Below, piece by piece: positions 33,594 through 43,739 of a DNA stretch of 64,000 nucleotides (the first letter of the stretch is position 1; the number at the start of each line of letters is the position of its first letter). The notes beneath the pieces were generated by a model. The model worked only from the letters and a program-made list of their open reading frames with translations, did not search any database and had not been told where the DNA came from. Position numbers and translations under genes: made by a program. Origin of the DNA: Aspidapion aeneum (taxonomy: Eukaryota > Arthropoda > Insecta > Coleoptera > Brentidae); the NCBI GenBank assembly GCA_963576565.1, contig OY755042.1, forward strand, positions 6,348,372 through 6,412,371, given 5' to 3'.

Positions 33594-33691
33594 TGGGAGA
33601 CCCGCCTGTGAGGGGGGGTCATGTTTTTAACATGATTATGCCATAGGCGATTCGTTGAAACGATCCCCCCTCACGGGCGGGTCTCACACGC
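33591..33691. repeat. Branched hairpin terminus, parvovirus-ITR-like
   Basis: A 30-base stem (33591-33620 with 33662-33691; 27 Watson-Crick pairs, two G-T pairs, one mismatch) encloses 41 bases. Those contain three small self-complementary segments: 33620-33634, 33637-33645 and 33652-33663. A long stem capped by small cross-arms is the layout of densovirus terminal hairpins, which serve as replication origins. It sits about 120 bases upstream of the densovirus-like genes. Confidence 0.65.
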
Positions 33692-33709
33692 AGCCGTTGC
33701 TGCTGTGGG

Positions 33710-33715
33710 TATAAA
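33710..33715 (+). promoter_or_regulatory. TATA box of densovirus-like promoter
   Basis: TATAAA lies 19 bases inside the terminal hairpin and about 98 bases before the first ATG. This is the expected place for the non-structural promoter of an ambisense densovirus. Confidence 0.5.
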
Positions 33716-33807
33716 CCAAAGGTTTCTCTTAATTCCCAACTAGTTGCTTTCGAATTCTTATAAAAAGAACTTTAAGAACTAAAATAATACAAGTGTCTCA
33801 TAAACTC

Positions 33808-34344
33808 ATGTCGCAAAAAAATAATAGTGGTGAAAGTTGTAGTTCGCAAGAAACCTCAGCAAGTTTTGAAAATAAAAATGTAAGTGATTTGCAATTGGAC
33901 AGATGTATTGTTGGGACGACAAGAGATCTAATATTTGCTCAAGTATTATTTTTTAAGCAAATTTGTATTTATAATGGACCAAGAAAGACCTGTAAGGGTA
34001 TCCCGGAAAATATTGATTTTTGGCCTGATTTTGATAACAGTTTTGATAATCACTACTGTGGCTCTGATTACACCAGTGGCAACAAATTTTTCTGTTTATG
34101 GACCGAAGAATTAAAATCTGGAATGATATTTTGTAAAAAATGTGCAGCAGAGGCACAAGAAAATGAAAGAATATTTAACTATTTTAATCAAATCCAATAT
34201 GTCAGTTATTTTAAAATGCATATACATAAAGAAGGTCATTTCCATTGTTCAACTTGTCGCTTTGATGTGATAAATTTTGAAAATTGTCAAAGCGCAAAGG
34301 CAAAAATTAATAGACATCCAAAATGTTTATTAACATCAACATAA
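33808..34344 (+). CDS. Densovirus NS3-like protein (endogenous viral element)
   Basis: The ORF is 178 codons from ATG 33808 (in-frame GTG 33793 is an unlikely start) to TAA. Low-complexity Ser-rich N-terminus. The C-terminal half has a Cys/His cluster: 'FCKKCAAE' at about 34128, then 'HFHCSTCRFDV' at about 34237, which could bind zinc. In insect densoviruses the first non-structural gene after the terminal hairpin is NS3, a small protein needed for replication. Position, size and Cys cluster fit. The frame is intact. The assignment rests on layout and general resemblance, since no database search was possible. Confidence 0.5.
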   Translation: MSQKNNSGESCSSQETSASFENKNVSDLQLDRCIVGTTRDLIFAQVLFFKQICIYNGPRKTCKGIPENIDFWPDFDNSFDNHYCGSDYTSGNKFFCLWTEELKSGMIFCKKCAAEAQENERIFNYFNQIQYVSYFKMHIHKEGHFHCSTCRFDVINFENCQSAKAKINRHPKCLLTST

Positions 34345-34354
34345 ATTATATAAA

Positions 34355-35023
34355 ATGAAAAAAAAAACTAAAATATTGTTTTTTTGTAGGGAAACTATTC
34401 CCTCACCCTCGACGATTCCTGGAACAGATTGTCAACTGAATTGTCTCCTGAATTTATTAGAATTGATTTGGCCAGTTCACAGCGAACAAGTCCAATTCCA
34501 AAATCTTTTTCAAATGCTCGAGATGAGTATGATCATGTATCAAAAAGAGAATTATCTGAGTGGGAAGAAGCGTTTGAGAACCTTTTTCAGTCCATTACAG
34601 AAAATAATTAAGGAAATGAAGAAAGAAGAGGGTTGCAAAGAGGGAAAATTAATGATTTCCTTCGAAAATTTCAAATGTCTCTTACAGGAAAAAGACTTAT
34701 TCACGATATCTTGCCAAACGTCACTGGAAGAGAAGCTGACAGATATCTTAAAAAAAGTTTGGAATGCAAATTTCTTGGAGAAACCTATATGTGGTTCTTC
34801 CACGACGACCACGCTCACATCATCCATGACTGTAGCTGGAGCGGCGACTACTGCCGATGTGCCCGCCTCCGATGTTTCAATATTAAACGAGGGCGAAGAA
34901 GATATTTATGGATTTACAATATCGACCGATACAAATTCTCGCAAAGTATGTACCTTGAGTTCTCCGGGAGAGCAGGGCTATTCCCTAGTGAAATTGGAAA
35001 TTTATCCCGTGAAGAGTATTTGA
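34355..35023 (+). CDS. Densovirus NS2-like overlapping frame
   Basis: ATG 34355, ten bases after the previous stop, opens 222 codons wholly overlapping the NS1-like frame (+1 relative to it). The C-terminal third is Ser/Thr-rich then acidic ('NEGEEDIYGF'). Overlapping NS1/NS2 frames just after NS3 are standard in several densovirus genera. Chance openness over 669 bases is possible but unlikely in AT-rich DNA, where stop codons are frequent. The function of NS2 is poorly known in the family. Confidence 0.45.
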   Translation: MKKKTKILFFCRETIPSPSTIPGTDCQLNCLLNLLELIWPVHSEQVQFQNLFQMLEMSMIMYQKENYLSGKKRLRTFFSPLQKIIKEMKKEEGCKEGKLMISFENFKCLLQEKDLFTISCQTSLEEKLTDILKKVWNANFLEKPICGSSTTTTLTSSMTVAGAATTADVPASDVSILNEGEEDIYGFTISTDTNSRKVCTLSSPGEQGYSLVKLEIYPVKSI

Positions 35024-35166
35024 AACCTACCGAAACAACAATGGTGGAGATGTGCGGACATCAGAATGAACTTTTTGACGCAAAGCAGTGTGGATTCTTT
35101 GTTTCTAGCAGTGCGCGGAGCAATTCGCAATGCGACGAAAGGCATATCCCAAATAATTTTTTTTAA
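34390..35166 (+). pseudogene. Densovirus NS1-like N-terminal part, one stop, truncated
   Basis: The frame is open from 34390 to 34608, interrupted by TAA at 34609-34611, then open to 35166. The segment 'HDDHAHIIHDC' (34801-34833) has the His-hydrophobic-His form of an HUH nickase, followed by a Cys-rich 'CRC'. NS1 of parvoviruses is a nuclear nickase-helicase acting at the terminal hairpins. Here the nickase part is present but the SF3 helicase part and capsid genes are absent. The sequence turns into unrelated AT-rich DNA after about 35130. It cannot be functional as it stands. 'TTTTTTTGTAG' at 34379-34389 could be a splice acceptor. Confidence 0.55.
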
Positions 35167-35212
35167 AAAAGACGTATTGAAGAAGAATTGTTACAATTCT
35201 TTCGGTTCGATT

Positions 35213-35240
35213 CATATATATATATATATATATATATATA
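35213..35240. repeat. (TA)n microsatellite
   Basis: About 13 TA units downstream of the viral-like block, mirroring the TA run at its left edge. Confidence 0.9.
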
Positions 35241-35464
35241 GGTGTTTTAAAAATCAATAACATAATTTTAATGTTAAATTCCTTGAGTAATTTCAAGACA
35301 AAAAGTTAGCCAGGGTGTTAAAATTATTTTTTTTTATAGGTCCTGCACTTTTGAGACATTTAGCTTAAATATAGCACGTATATTTACCTATAGCCACTAC
35401 ACTATTAGGCATGTCAAATAAGTTTTAATTAATTTGTTTATTTTTATTTTTATTGAACATTTTT

Positions 35465-36147
35465 AGCTCACACATATACTATACTATAGTAATGTGAGCT
35501 ATGGTGATCCTAATTTTTTCGAGAAAAAAAAGGGTTGCTCCGATTTCAAAATTTTTTATATATCTTTGCGTTTCAAATGATTTTGAAACTTTTTTGTTGC
35601 GCCGTCTGTCTGTCTGTCTGTAACGACCAACGCGCATAACTCAAAAACCGCTTGGCCGATTTTAATGAAATTTGGTACCTAGGCTGGGTCTTGGGTCGAG
35701 ATGGTCCCATTTAAAAATGAACAAAATCCACCGAACAGAAACCAAATAAAAGGGTGGGGGTGGATTTCAAAAATTAGAGTTTATGTGAAAATATGGCGTG
35801 TGTGATATCAAACGAAAGGTAATTGAGTCTGCAGTTAAACAAAATACATTTTAATTTATTTAAAAAAAAAGGGTGGGGGTATATTTAAAAAATTAGAGTT
35901 TAAGTGATAATATGGCGTGTGTGATATCAAACGAAAGGTAATTGAGTCCGGAGTTTAACAAAATACATTTTAGTTTTTTGTTTTTTTTAAGGGTGGGGAT
36001 AGATTTCAAAAATTTGAGTTTAAGTCAAAACATGGCTTGTGTGGTATCAAACAAAAGGTAATTTAGTCTGGAGTTGAACAAAATATATTTCAGTTTTTAG
36101 TTATATTAGCTCACACGTACACTATAACTATAGTACCTAGTGTGAGC
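35465..36147 (+). repeat. AGCTCACAC hairpin-ended repeat, copy A
   Basis: It opens with a hairpin 'AGCTCACACATATAC...GTGAGCT' and closes with 'AGCTCACACGTACAC...GTGTGAGCT'. Inside are a CTGT microsatellite, the phrase 'GAAATTTGGTACCTAGGCTG', and three tandem units of about 115 bases carrying 'TATGGCGTGTGTGATATCAA'. No coding function; the SVCLSV-like frames come from the microsatellite. Confidence 0.85.
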
Positions 36148-36150
36148 TTA

Positions 36151-36840
36151 GGGGCCCATATATTGGCAGAGTATTTTATTTTCTGATAGCAGCGTTTGGT
36201 ATAACAGCGATTTTTTTCTAAAACGGTTAAAGATGCGAAATATCGCAAAAAACAAAAAAAATTGCAAATGCAACAGGTATTTTATTTCTTGTTTTAAAAT
36301 GTACCATCTTTAGGAAAAGTTAATAATGATAATCCTTCTCCGGGTTTGGACTGCGACATCCACGAAAAGCACAATGATATCCTTTTATTATCACTCTAAT
36401 ATAGCACACAGGCAACAAAAAAGTCGCAAACTTAAAACTGCAAAAAATATGCGCTTAACAGACGTTAACGACTAGAACAACTCGTTTCTGTTTAAATATT
36501 TGTATTTTTGTTAGTCTAAATTATAAACTTTAACAATTTTTACAGGTAATGGTCTAAAAATACAAATTTTGAAAAGGCTATAGTTAAATAATATTTACAA
36601 CTTATGTTCTACTTCACAACTCGTGGACGTCGCGGAGTTTTAATACCTTCAACACCGCCGGTTCTACGGGGGGGAGTACTGGGGGTAATTACCCCTCCCC
36701 AGAGCTCGAAAAAAATATATTAGGTATAAAGGTTGGTAGCTGCTACAGATAAGTTAAAGGCTAGAAGAAATATTTTTGTTGGCTTTATTAGATTTCCGAT
36801 AATAAGCGCATAGGAAATACTCTGCCAATATATGGGCCCC
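36151..36840. mobile_element. GGGGCCCATATATTGG element between inverted copies
   Basis: 690 bp with inverted ends 'GGGGCCCATATATTGGCAGA' and its inverse. The flanks TTA/TAA continue the inverse symmetry into the hairpin repeats, so it may be the core of one larger inverted element (35465-37572). Fragments of this end also precede copies D and E and follow copy F. Confidence 0.7.
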
Positions 36841-36842
36841 TA

Positions 36843-37572
36843 AGCTCACACTAGGTACTATAGTTATAGTGTACGTGTGAGCTAATATAACTAAAAACTA
36901 AAATATATTTTATTCAACTCCAGACTAAATTACCTTTTGTTTGATACCACACAAGCCATGTTTTGACTTAAACTCAAATGTTTGAAATCTACCCCCACCC
37001 TTAAAAAAAAACAAAAACTAAAATGTATTTTGTTAAAGTCCGGACTCAATTACCTTTCGTTTGATATCACACACGCCATATTTTCACTTAAACTCTAATT
37101 TTTAAAATATACCCCCACCCTTTTTTTAAATAAATTAAAATGTATTTTGTTCAACTGCAGACTCAATTACCTTTCATTTAATATCACACACGCCATATTT
37201 TCACATAAACTCTAATTTTTGAAATATACCCCCACCCTTTTATTTGGTTTGTGTTCGGTGGATTTTGTTCATTTTTAAATGGGACCATCTCGACCTAAGA
37301 CCCAGCCTAGGTACCAAATTTCATTAAAATCGGCCAAGCGGTTTTTGAGTTATGCGCGTTGGTCGTTACAGACAGACATACAGACACACAGACAGACAGA
37401 CATACAGACAGACAGACAGACAGACAGACAGACGGCGCAACAAAAAAGTTTTAAAATCATCTGAAACGCAAAGATATATAAAAATTTTTGAAATCGGAGC
37501 AACTTTTTTTTTCTCGAAAAAATTAGGATCACCATAGCTCACACTACTATAGTATAGTATATGTGTGAGCTA
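36843..37572 (-). repeat. Hairpin-ended repeat, copy B (inverted)
   Basis: Inverse of copy A with a CAGA microsatellite at 37369-37434 and hairpins at both ends. Confidence 0.85.
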
Positions 37573-37574
37573 AA

Positions 37575-37665
37575 AACGTTAAGGAAATATGCGCAAAAGA
37601 AAAAAGCGCATAAGACAAAAATCGCACGCGAAAAAAAACGCACAAAGGAAAAACTTACAATAATA
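37575..37665. repeat. GCGCATAAGAC-type degenerate minisatellite
   Basis: Units such as 'ATGCGCAAAAGAAAAAAGC' and 'GCGCATAAGACAAAAATCGC'. It is the inverse of the run at 40765-40905. Confidence 0.6.
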
Positions 37666-37710
37666 AAACCGGTGGTTACATAAAATACTCTGCCAATATA
37701 TGGGCCACTG

Positions 37711-38420
37711 AGCTCACACTAGGTACTATAGTTATAGTGTACGTGCGAGCTAATAAAACTAAAACCTGAAATATATCTTATTCAACTCCAGACTAAATTA
37801 CCTTTTGTTTGATACCACACAAGCCATGTTTTGACTTAAACTCAGATTTTTGAAATCTACCCCCACCCTTTAAAAAAAACTAAAATGTATTTTGCTTAAC
37901 TCCGGACTTAATTACCTTTCGTTTGATATCACACACGCCATATTTTCACGTAAACTCTAATATTTGAAATTTACCCCACCCTTTTTGAAGAAAAAAAAAC
38001 TAAAATGTATTTTGTTTAACTCCATACTTAATTACCTTTCGTTTGATATCACACTCGCCATATTTTCACATAAACTCTAATTTTTGAAATCTTCCCCCAC
38101 CCTTTTATTTGGCTTGTGTTGGGTGAATTTTGTTCATTTTTAAATGGGACCATCTCGACCCAAGACTCAGCTTAGGTACCAAATTTCATTAAAATCGGCC
38201 TAACGGTTTTTGAGTTATGCGCGTTGGTCGTTACAGACAGACACACAGACAGACAGACAGACAGACAGACAGACTGACAGACGGCGCGACAAAAAAGTTT
38301 CAAAATCATCTGAAACGCAAAGATATATAAAAAATTTTGAAATCGGAGCAACTTTTTTTTTCTCGAAAAAATTAGGATCACCATAGCTCACACTACTATA
38401 GTATAGTATATGTGTGAGCT
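37711..38420 (-). repeat. Hairpin-ended repeat, copy C (inverted)
   Basis: Same orientation as copy B, preceded by 'CTCTGCCAATATATGGGCC', the tip of the 36151-36840 element. Confidence 0.85.
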
Positions 38421-38778
38421 AATAAAATCTAAATGTCAACAAATAAACATTATACTCAATAAGACTATAGAGACGCTGTATGTAGGACATATTTGAAAGA
38501 AATAGATACGCGAAGCACCGATGAAAGTCTCCTCAAACTCACATTTATTGGTTAAGTTCTTTTCTTTCCAAGTTCATTGTCCTTTCAATAAATAATTTAT
38601 GTTGCCAGCGATGAGTGACATCAATAATTATCATTCATCATATAAACAAACAGGCTAGAGAGGACCGATATTTCCCTCATTTGATTTTGTCTTTAATAAA
38701 TTTGACTTTGACGTTATGTCATACATAGTTATGACTAACCTCAATTAAAAAAATACTCTGCCAATCTATGAGCACCTA

Positions 38779-39443
38779 AGCTCACACTGGGTACTATAGT
38801 TATAGTGTATCTACGTGAAAGCTAATATAACTAAAAACTGAAGTATGTTTTATTGAACTCCAGACTCAATTACCTTTCGTTTGATACCACACAAGCCATG
38901 TTTTGATTTATACTCTAATTTTTCAAATCTACCCCCACCCTTTTTTTTAAACTAAAATGTATTTTGTTTAACTCCAGACTCAATTACCTTTCGTTTGATA
39001 TCACACACGCCATATTTCCACTTAAACACTAATTTTTGAAATTTACCCCCCCCCCCCCTTTTTTTAAATAAACTAAAATGTATTTTATTTAACTCCAGAC
39101 TCAATTACCTTTCGTTTGATATCACACACGCCATATTTCCACTTAAACACTAATTTTTGAAATTTACCCCCCCCCTTTTTTTTAAATAAACTGAAATGTA
39201 TTTTGTTTAACTCCAGACTCAATTACCTTTCGTTTGATATCACACACGCCATATTTTTTCATAAACTCTAATTTTTGAAATCTACCCCCACCCTTTTATT
39301 TGGCTTGTGTTCGGTGGATTTTGTTCATTTTTAAATGGGACCATCTCGACCCAAAACCCAGCCTGGGTACCAAATTTCATTAAAATCGGGCAAGCGGTTT
39401 TTGAGTTATGCGCGTTGGTCGTTACAGACAGACATACAGACAC

Positions 39444-39490
<47 letters not shown>

Positions 39491-39491
39491 T

Positions 39492-39525
<34 letters not shown>

Positions 39526-39663
39526 GGCGCAACAAAAAAGTTTCAAAATCATCTGAAACGCAAAGATATATAAAAATTTTTGAAATCGGAGCAACTTTTT
39601 TTTTCTCGAAAAAATTAGGATCACCATAGCTCACACTACTATAGTATAGTATATGTGTGAGCT
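38779..39663 (-). repeat. Hairpin-ended repeat, copy D (inverted, extra inner unit)
   Basis: Four inner units instead of three, with C-runs at 39047-39057 and 39167-39173. The CAGA microsatellite is the longest here (39424-39526). Confidence 0.85.
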
Positions 39664-39727
39664 AAAATTTGACTATTTGACCACCGCGCAGAACTACTTT
39701 ATTATGTTTACATCATTCCTAATTTTT

Positions 39728-40367
39728 AGCTCACACATATCCCATACTATAGTAGTGTGAGCTATGGTGATCCTAATTTTTTCGAAAAAAAAAAGTTTCT
39801 CCGATTTCAAAAATTTTTATATATCTTTGTCTGTATGTTTGTCTGTAACGACCAACGCGCATAACTCAAAAATCGCTTGGCCGATATTAATAAAATTTGG
39901 TACCTAGGCTGGGTCTTGGGTCGAGATGGTCCCATTTAAAAATGAACAAAATCCACCGAATACAAGCCAAATAAAAGGGTGGGAGTAGATTTCACAAAAC
40001 TAGAGTTTATGTGAAAATATGGCGTGTGTGATATCAAACGAAAGGTAATTGAGTCTGGAGTTAAACAAAATATATTTTAATTTATTTTAAAAAAAGGGTG
40101 GGGGATATTTCAAAAATTAGAGTTTAAGTGAAAATATGGCGTGTGTGATATCAAACGAAAGGTAATTGTGTCCAGAGCTAAACAAAATATTTTTTAGTTT
40201 TTGTTTTTTTAAGGGTGGGGGTAGATTTCAAAAATTTGAGTAGTCAAAACATGGCTTGTGTGGTATCAAACAAAACGTAATTTAGTCTGGAGTTGAATAA
40301 AATATATTTCAATTTTTAGTTATATTAGGTCACACATACACTATAACCATAGTACCTAGTATGAGCT
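39728..40367 (+). repeat. Hairpin-ended repeat, copy E (direct)
   Basis: Back in the orientation of copy A and placed tail to tail with copy D, 64 bases apart. The microsatellite is almost lost. It is followed by 'TAGGGGCCCATATATTGACA'. Confidence 0.85.
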
Positions 40368-40764
40368 TAGGGGCCCATATATTGACAGAGTATTTTTATA
40401 CATTTTCATAACTGCAATTTTTTGCAATTTTTAGAGTTTGCGCAACTTATTTTGTGAGCGCGAAAAATTGCAACGTTTTTTCATTTATTTTATGGTGTAC
40501 AGTCAAAATGAACCCCGCATTCGGATTCAGCGCAGCGATAACTTATATAGATAGCTAGGTCTGATCAAAGGTACAGACCAATTTTTTATTTAGTGTAAGC
40601 TTTCATAGATTTTCAAAATATTGAGTTTTTAAAACAATTTTTTTTTCAAATTTCTAAATTTTATGAAAGCTTTAGTCTTTTTTCTGACTAAATAGTCTAA
40701 TAACCTAACGTTACTTGTTTACATGGAGCATTCGAATTCTAGAAGCTTAACTTTATTTCATTGT

Positions 40765-40905
40765 GCACAGTTTTACTATGTGCGCTATTTTCCGTGTACG
40801 CTTTTTCGGTATGCGCTTTTATCAACGTGCGCTTTTTGATGTGTGCGCTCTTTTACTATGAAGATCTTTCCTGTGTGCTTTTGTCATATGAACTTTTTTC
40901 TTGTA
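40765..40905. repeat. GTGCGCTTTTT degenerate minisatellite
   Basis: Units of about 17 bases, such as 'TGCGCTTTTATCAACG' and 'TGCGCTTTTTGATGTG'. The 72-codon frame across it is incidental. Confidence 0.65.
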
Positions 40906-41901
40906 CCCTAATTTACAGTCACCGCTTGACCATTACCCCCCACCCAGAATTTGGCTCTAGAACCGCCCTTTTACCGTAGAAATGGGTTCAGTCAAGTCAC
41001 CGGAAGTGATGCAGCAAAATCGTTTCTGAGATATAAATTGTTATATAACCAATTTAAGGTTTTTTATTTTTAAGGAGCCCTGGAGAGGAGGGGGTGCGAA
41101 TTACAAAACAGTTTTTTTTAGTTTGACCGTGAAAATAATTTATGTTATTAAAAAATAAAATTTTTGTAATTTATTTTTTTTTGGCCTGATGTCACTTACT
41201 TAAACGGTGCGAGGGAGTTCTTTTATTCGAGATCCAAACTTATCGTAGAGCTCTGAAATTTGGCACACTAATAAGGCATCGACAAACTAAATCGAAATGG
41301 ATTCTTGCATTTTTTCGATTTGAGCGCCCCACTCCCCGCTTATATAAACTAATTTGACTATTATACCATCCCAATGCAAATCATATACAGGGTGTCCCAA
41401 CTAAAAGGTAACAGAGGTATTTTGGGGTATTTTTCGTGCGAATTTGGAGAAACGCTCGAACATGTCGATTTTGTTTGCAAGGGGGAGACTTTTTGGCTAT
41501 CTTGAAATTTTTGTAGCACGCACCATCTTCGAGGGGTATACTTTACCCCTGTATTTTGAATAGGGAAAGTGGGTCTAGTGATACCCTGTTCTGAAGCTTT
41601 CTTCAATATCTTTTTGAAATATTTGCTCCTAAATTTTCATATTTTACATATGGAATGATAAAAATTTCGAAAATCCATATATGTATTAGTTTTTCAGATA
41701 TTTGCTTACAAATTTTAAAATTTTACATGGAATGATATCAAATCAATCATGATCAAATTCTGTTTAAATTTTTATTTTATCAGTCCATGTTACATTTGAA
41801 AGTTTGAAGGAAATTATCTCAAAAACTAATCGATAGATTTTTGAAATTTTTACACGATTGTAAAGACATTCAAGAGGCTTTCAAAACAAGGTATCACTAG
41901 A

Positions 41902-42646
41902 ATAAAAATTTATTTTAAAACACGACGTTTCGGTTAGTAAGTTACTACTTATACTACTTGGTGTGCAGTCAGGTGTGACGGCCCGCCCCCTTTTCAATCC
42001 TAAGATTTCAGAAAACATAAGACGAATAGCTAAACACTATAATATAAAAACAGTATTTTCTTCGGGAAATACGATAAGAAGTTTTGTAACTAAAACAAAA
42101 CCAGACAATCCCTCAAATAATAAGGAATGTATTTACCAAATCCCGTGTGAGTGTGGTAAATCATATGTAGGTGAAACGAAACGCCCTCTTCAGGTTAGAG
42201 TAAATGAACATCTAAAAAGTACCCAATTAGGGGATATTGAAAAATCCGGTTTAGCAGAGCATGCATAGTCAAATGATCACAGGATTCAGTGGTCAGAAGC
42301 TAAAGTTTTACATAAGGAGTCGCATTGGCGAAAACGAAAGTTTATTGAAGCCGCGTTTATAATGCAGAATAAAGAAGTTTTTAGTCAACCAAGCACGGAC
42401 ATACCAAACATATTGAAACCACTCCTTAAGGAAAACAGGCGTCTTAGGATTGAAAAGGGGGCGGGCCGTCACACCTGACTGCACATTAAGTAGTATAAGT
42501 AGTAGCCTAGAGACTAGATTGTTTAGTTTACACTTGATAACGGTTAGAGATACTTACTAACCGAAACGTCGTGTTTTAAAATAAATAAAGACAATGGAAG
42601 TCCAAAATGTTATTTCTACACAATCATTGTCTACGAGGTTCAAACA
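41902..42646 (+). mobile_element. Penelope-like element, 5'-truncated with inverted tail
   Basis: It is flanked by a 14-bp target duplication 'AAGGTATCACTAGA' (41888-41901, 42647-42660). The right part holds the GIY-YIG coding end, then the tail 'AACCGAAACGTCGTG' and 'ATTGTCTACGAGGTTC'. The left 60-100 bases are an inverted, internally deleted copy of the coding end and tail (41907-41999 versus 42448-42590). Confidence 0.85.
41963..42478 (+). pseudogene. GIY-YIG endonuclease end of Penelope-like protein
   Basis: The frame starts inside the inverted arm. From 'KISENIRRI' it runs through the Penelope-type GIY-YIG domain: 'CIYQIPCECGKSYVGETKR' at about 42127, then 'RVNEHLK'. TAG at 42266-42268 breaks it. 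The same frame stays open afterwards ('KRKFIEAAFI', 'NKEVFSQPS') to TGA at 42476-42478. In intact elements this nuclease nicks target DNA for the upstream reverse transcriptase, which is absent here. Confidence 0.85.
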
Positions 42647-43167
42647 AAGGTATCACTAGACCCACTTTCCCTATTCAAAATATAGGGGTAAAGTATACCC
42701 CTCGAAGATGGTGTGTGCTACAAAAATTTCAAGATAGCCAAAAAGTGTCTCCCTCGCAAACAAAATCGACGTGTCCGAGCCTTTTTCCAAATTCGTACGA
42801 AAAATACCCAAAAACACGTCTGTTAAGTTGGGACACCCTCTATAGATAAGCAGTACTCACTCATCACGGCTGACAGCTAGTTAGACGCTGTTTTAAAATT
42901 TAAAAAATTTGTAAAATATATCGCATTTTAAGGAGCCCTTCTGGGTGGGTACATAATAGCTTTTATTTATTTTATTTTTTTGTAACAATGATACCTGTTT
43001 GTGTTTTGTGTTATTTATTTCCTGTACTTTTAAAAGAATGTTGTGACCTGTCCTTTTATTTTGCTACTATATGTTTATTTTTTAAGAAAACTTTTTAAAA
43101 ATAGACTTTTTTATTGTAATTTTTTTAAGTTATCTATCTATTTTATTGTTGGTATTAGATAGTTTAA

Positions 43168-43580
43168 CTTGTGCTACGTATTTTTACGTAAGCATGAGAT
43201 TTGACAGGTACGCAAGCGCACTTCGTCACACCGTCGTCAAGGTCACGTTAGGAGCTTACGTATTTACGTAAGCTTACGGGAGTCTGCGGGCACCTTAACG
43301 TTACCAAAGAATAGAATTGGTTGATTGACCGATCGAAAAATGAGGCCTAGACGATAATTTCCGCTTCCAGTACAAACGATTCTTTGCAAATATATTCCTA
43401 CTGTAGTTGAAAGGACAAAAAACAAAATTGTAACATCAAAAAAACACAGTGCCGCATTCCATATTTTCTGCTGTTAGTAGACTTGTTATGGTAACGTAAA
43501 AACCTTCAACTTAAACTCAAATTTAGAACAAAACGTACAGCGCTTAACGTGCAGTTTTACGTAAAAATACGTAGCACAAC
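43168..43580. mobile_element. TTAA-flanked MITE (413 bp)
   Basis: Inverted ends 'CTTGTGCTACGTATTTTTAC' / 'GTTGTGCTACGTATTTTTAC' are flanked by TTAA, as in piggyBac or Kolobok insertions. The flanks are also inverse to each other for six further bases (AGATAG/CTATCT), so the true end may lie outside. Confidence 0.65.
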
Positions 43581-43739
43581 TTAAACTATCTATTAATTAT
43601 AGTTGATGTTGTATTAAAGTGGCACCGCGTCATAGCTATGGTAAACCAAATTTTGCGGCAAAATCTAAGTAAAGAAGCCTTAAAAAATTAGTGTTTCACT
43701 TTGTACATGCAGTGTGCCGCTCGGGGTTTAATGTTCAAA

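Larger units (their letters stand above)
41388..42840. mobile_element. CAGGGTGTCCC long-TIR element, split by a Penelope-like insert
   Basis: Ends 'CAGGGTGTCCCAACT' and the inverse of 'GTTGGGACACCCT' are flanked by TA, with inverted arms of about 200 bases. Without the insert at 41902-42646 it is about 700 bp. The two frames encoding similar peptides (41606-41361 minus, 42607-42849 plus) are the same arm read twice. Confidence 0.8.

Noticed and set aside
39282..39634. Overlapping ORFs rich in SVCLSV or DRQTDRQ
   Set aside because: Direct translation of the CAGA/CTGT microsatellite in both strands.
41361..41606. Pair of ORFs with similar proteins at 41.4 and 42.7 kb as duplicated genes
   Set aside because: They are the two inverted arms of one transposon read on opposite strands.
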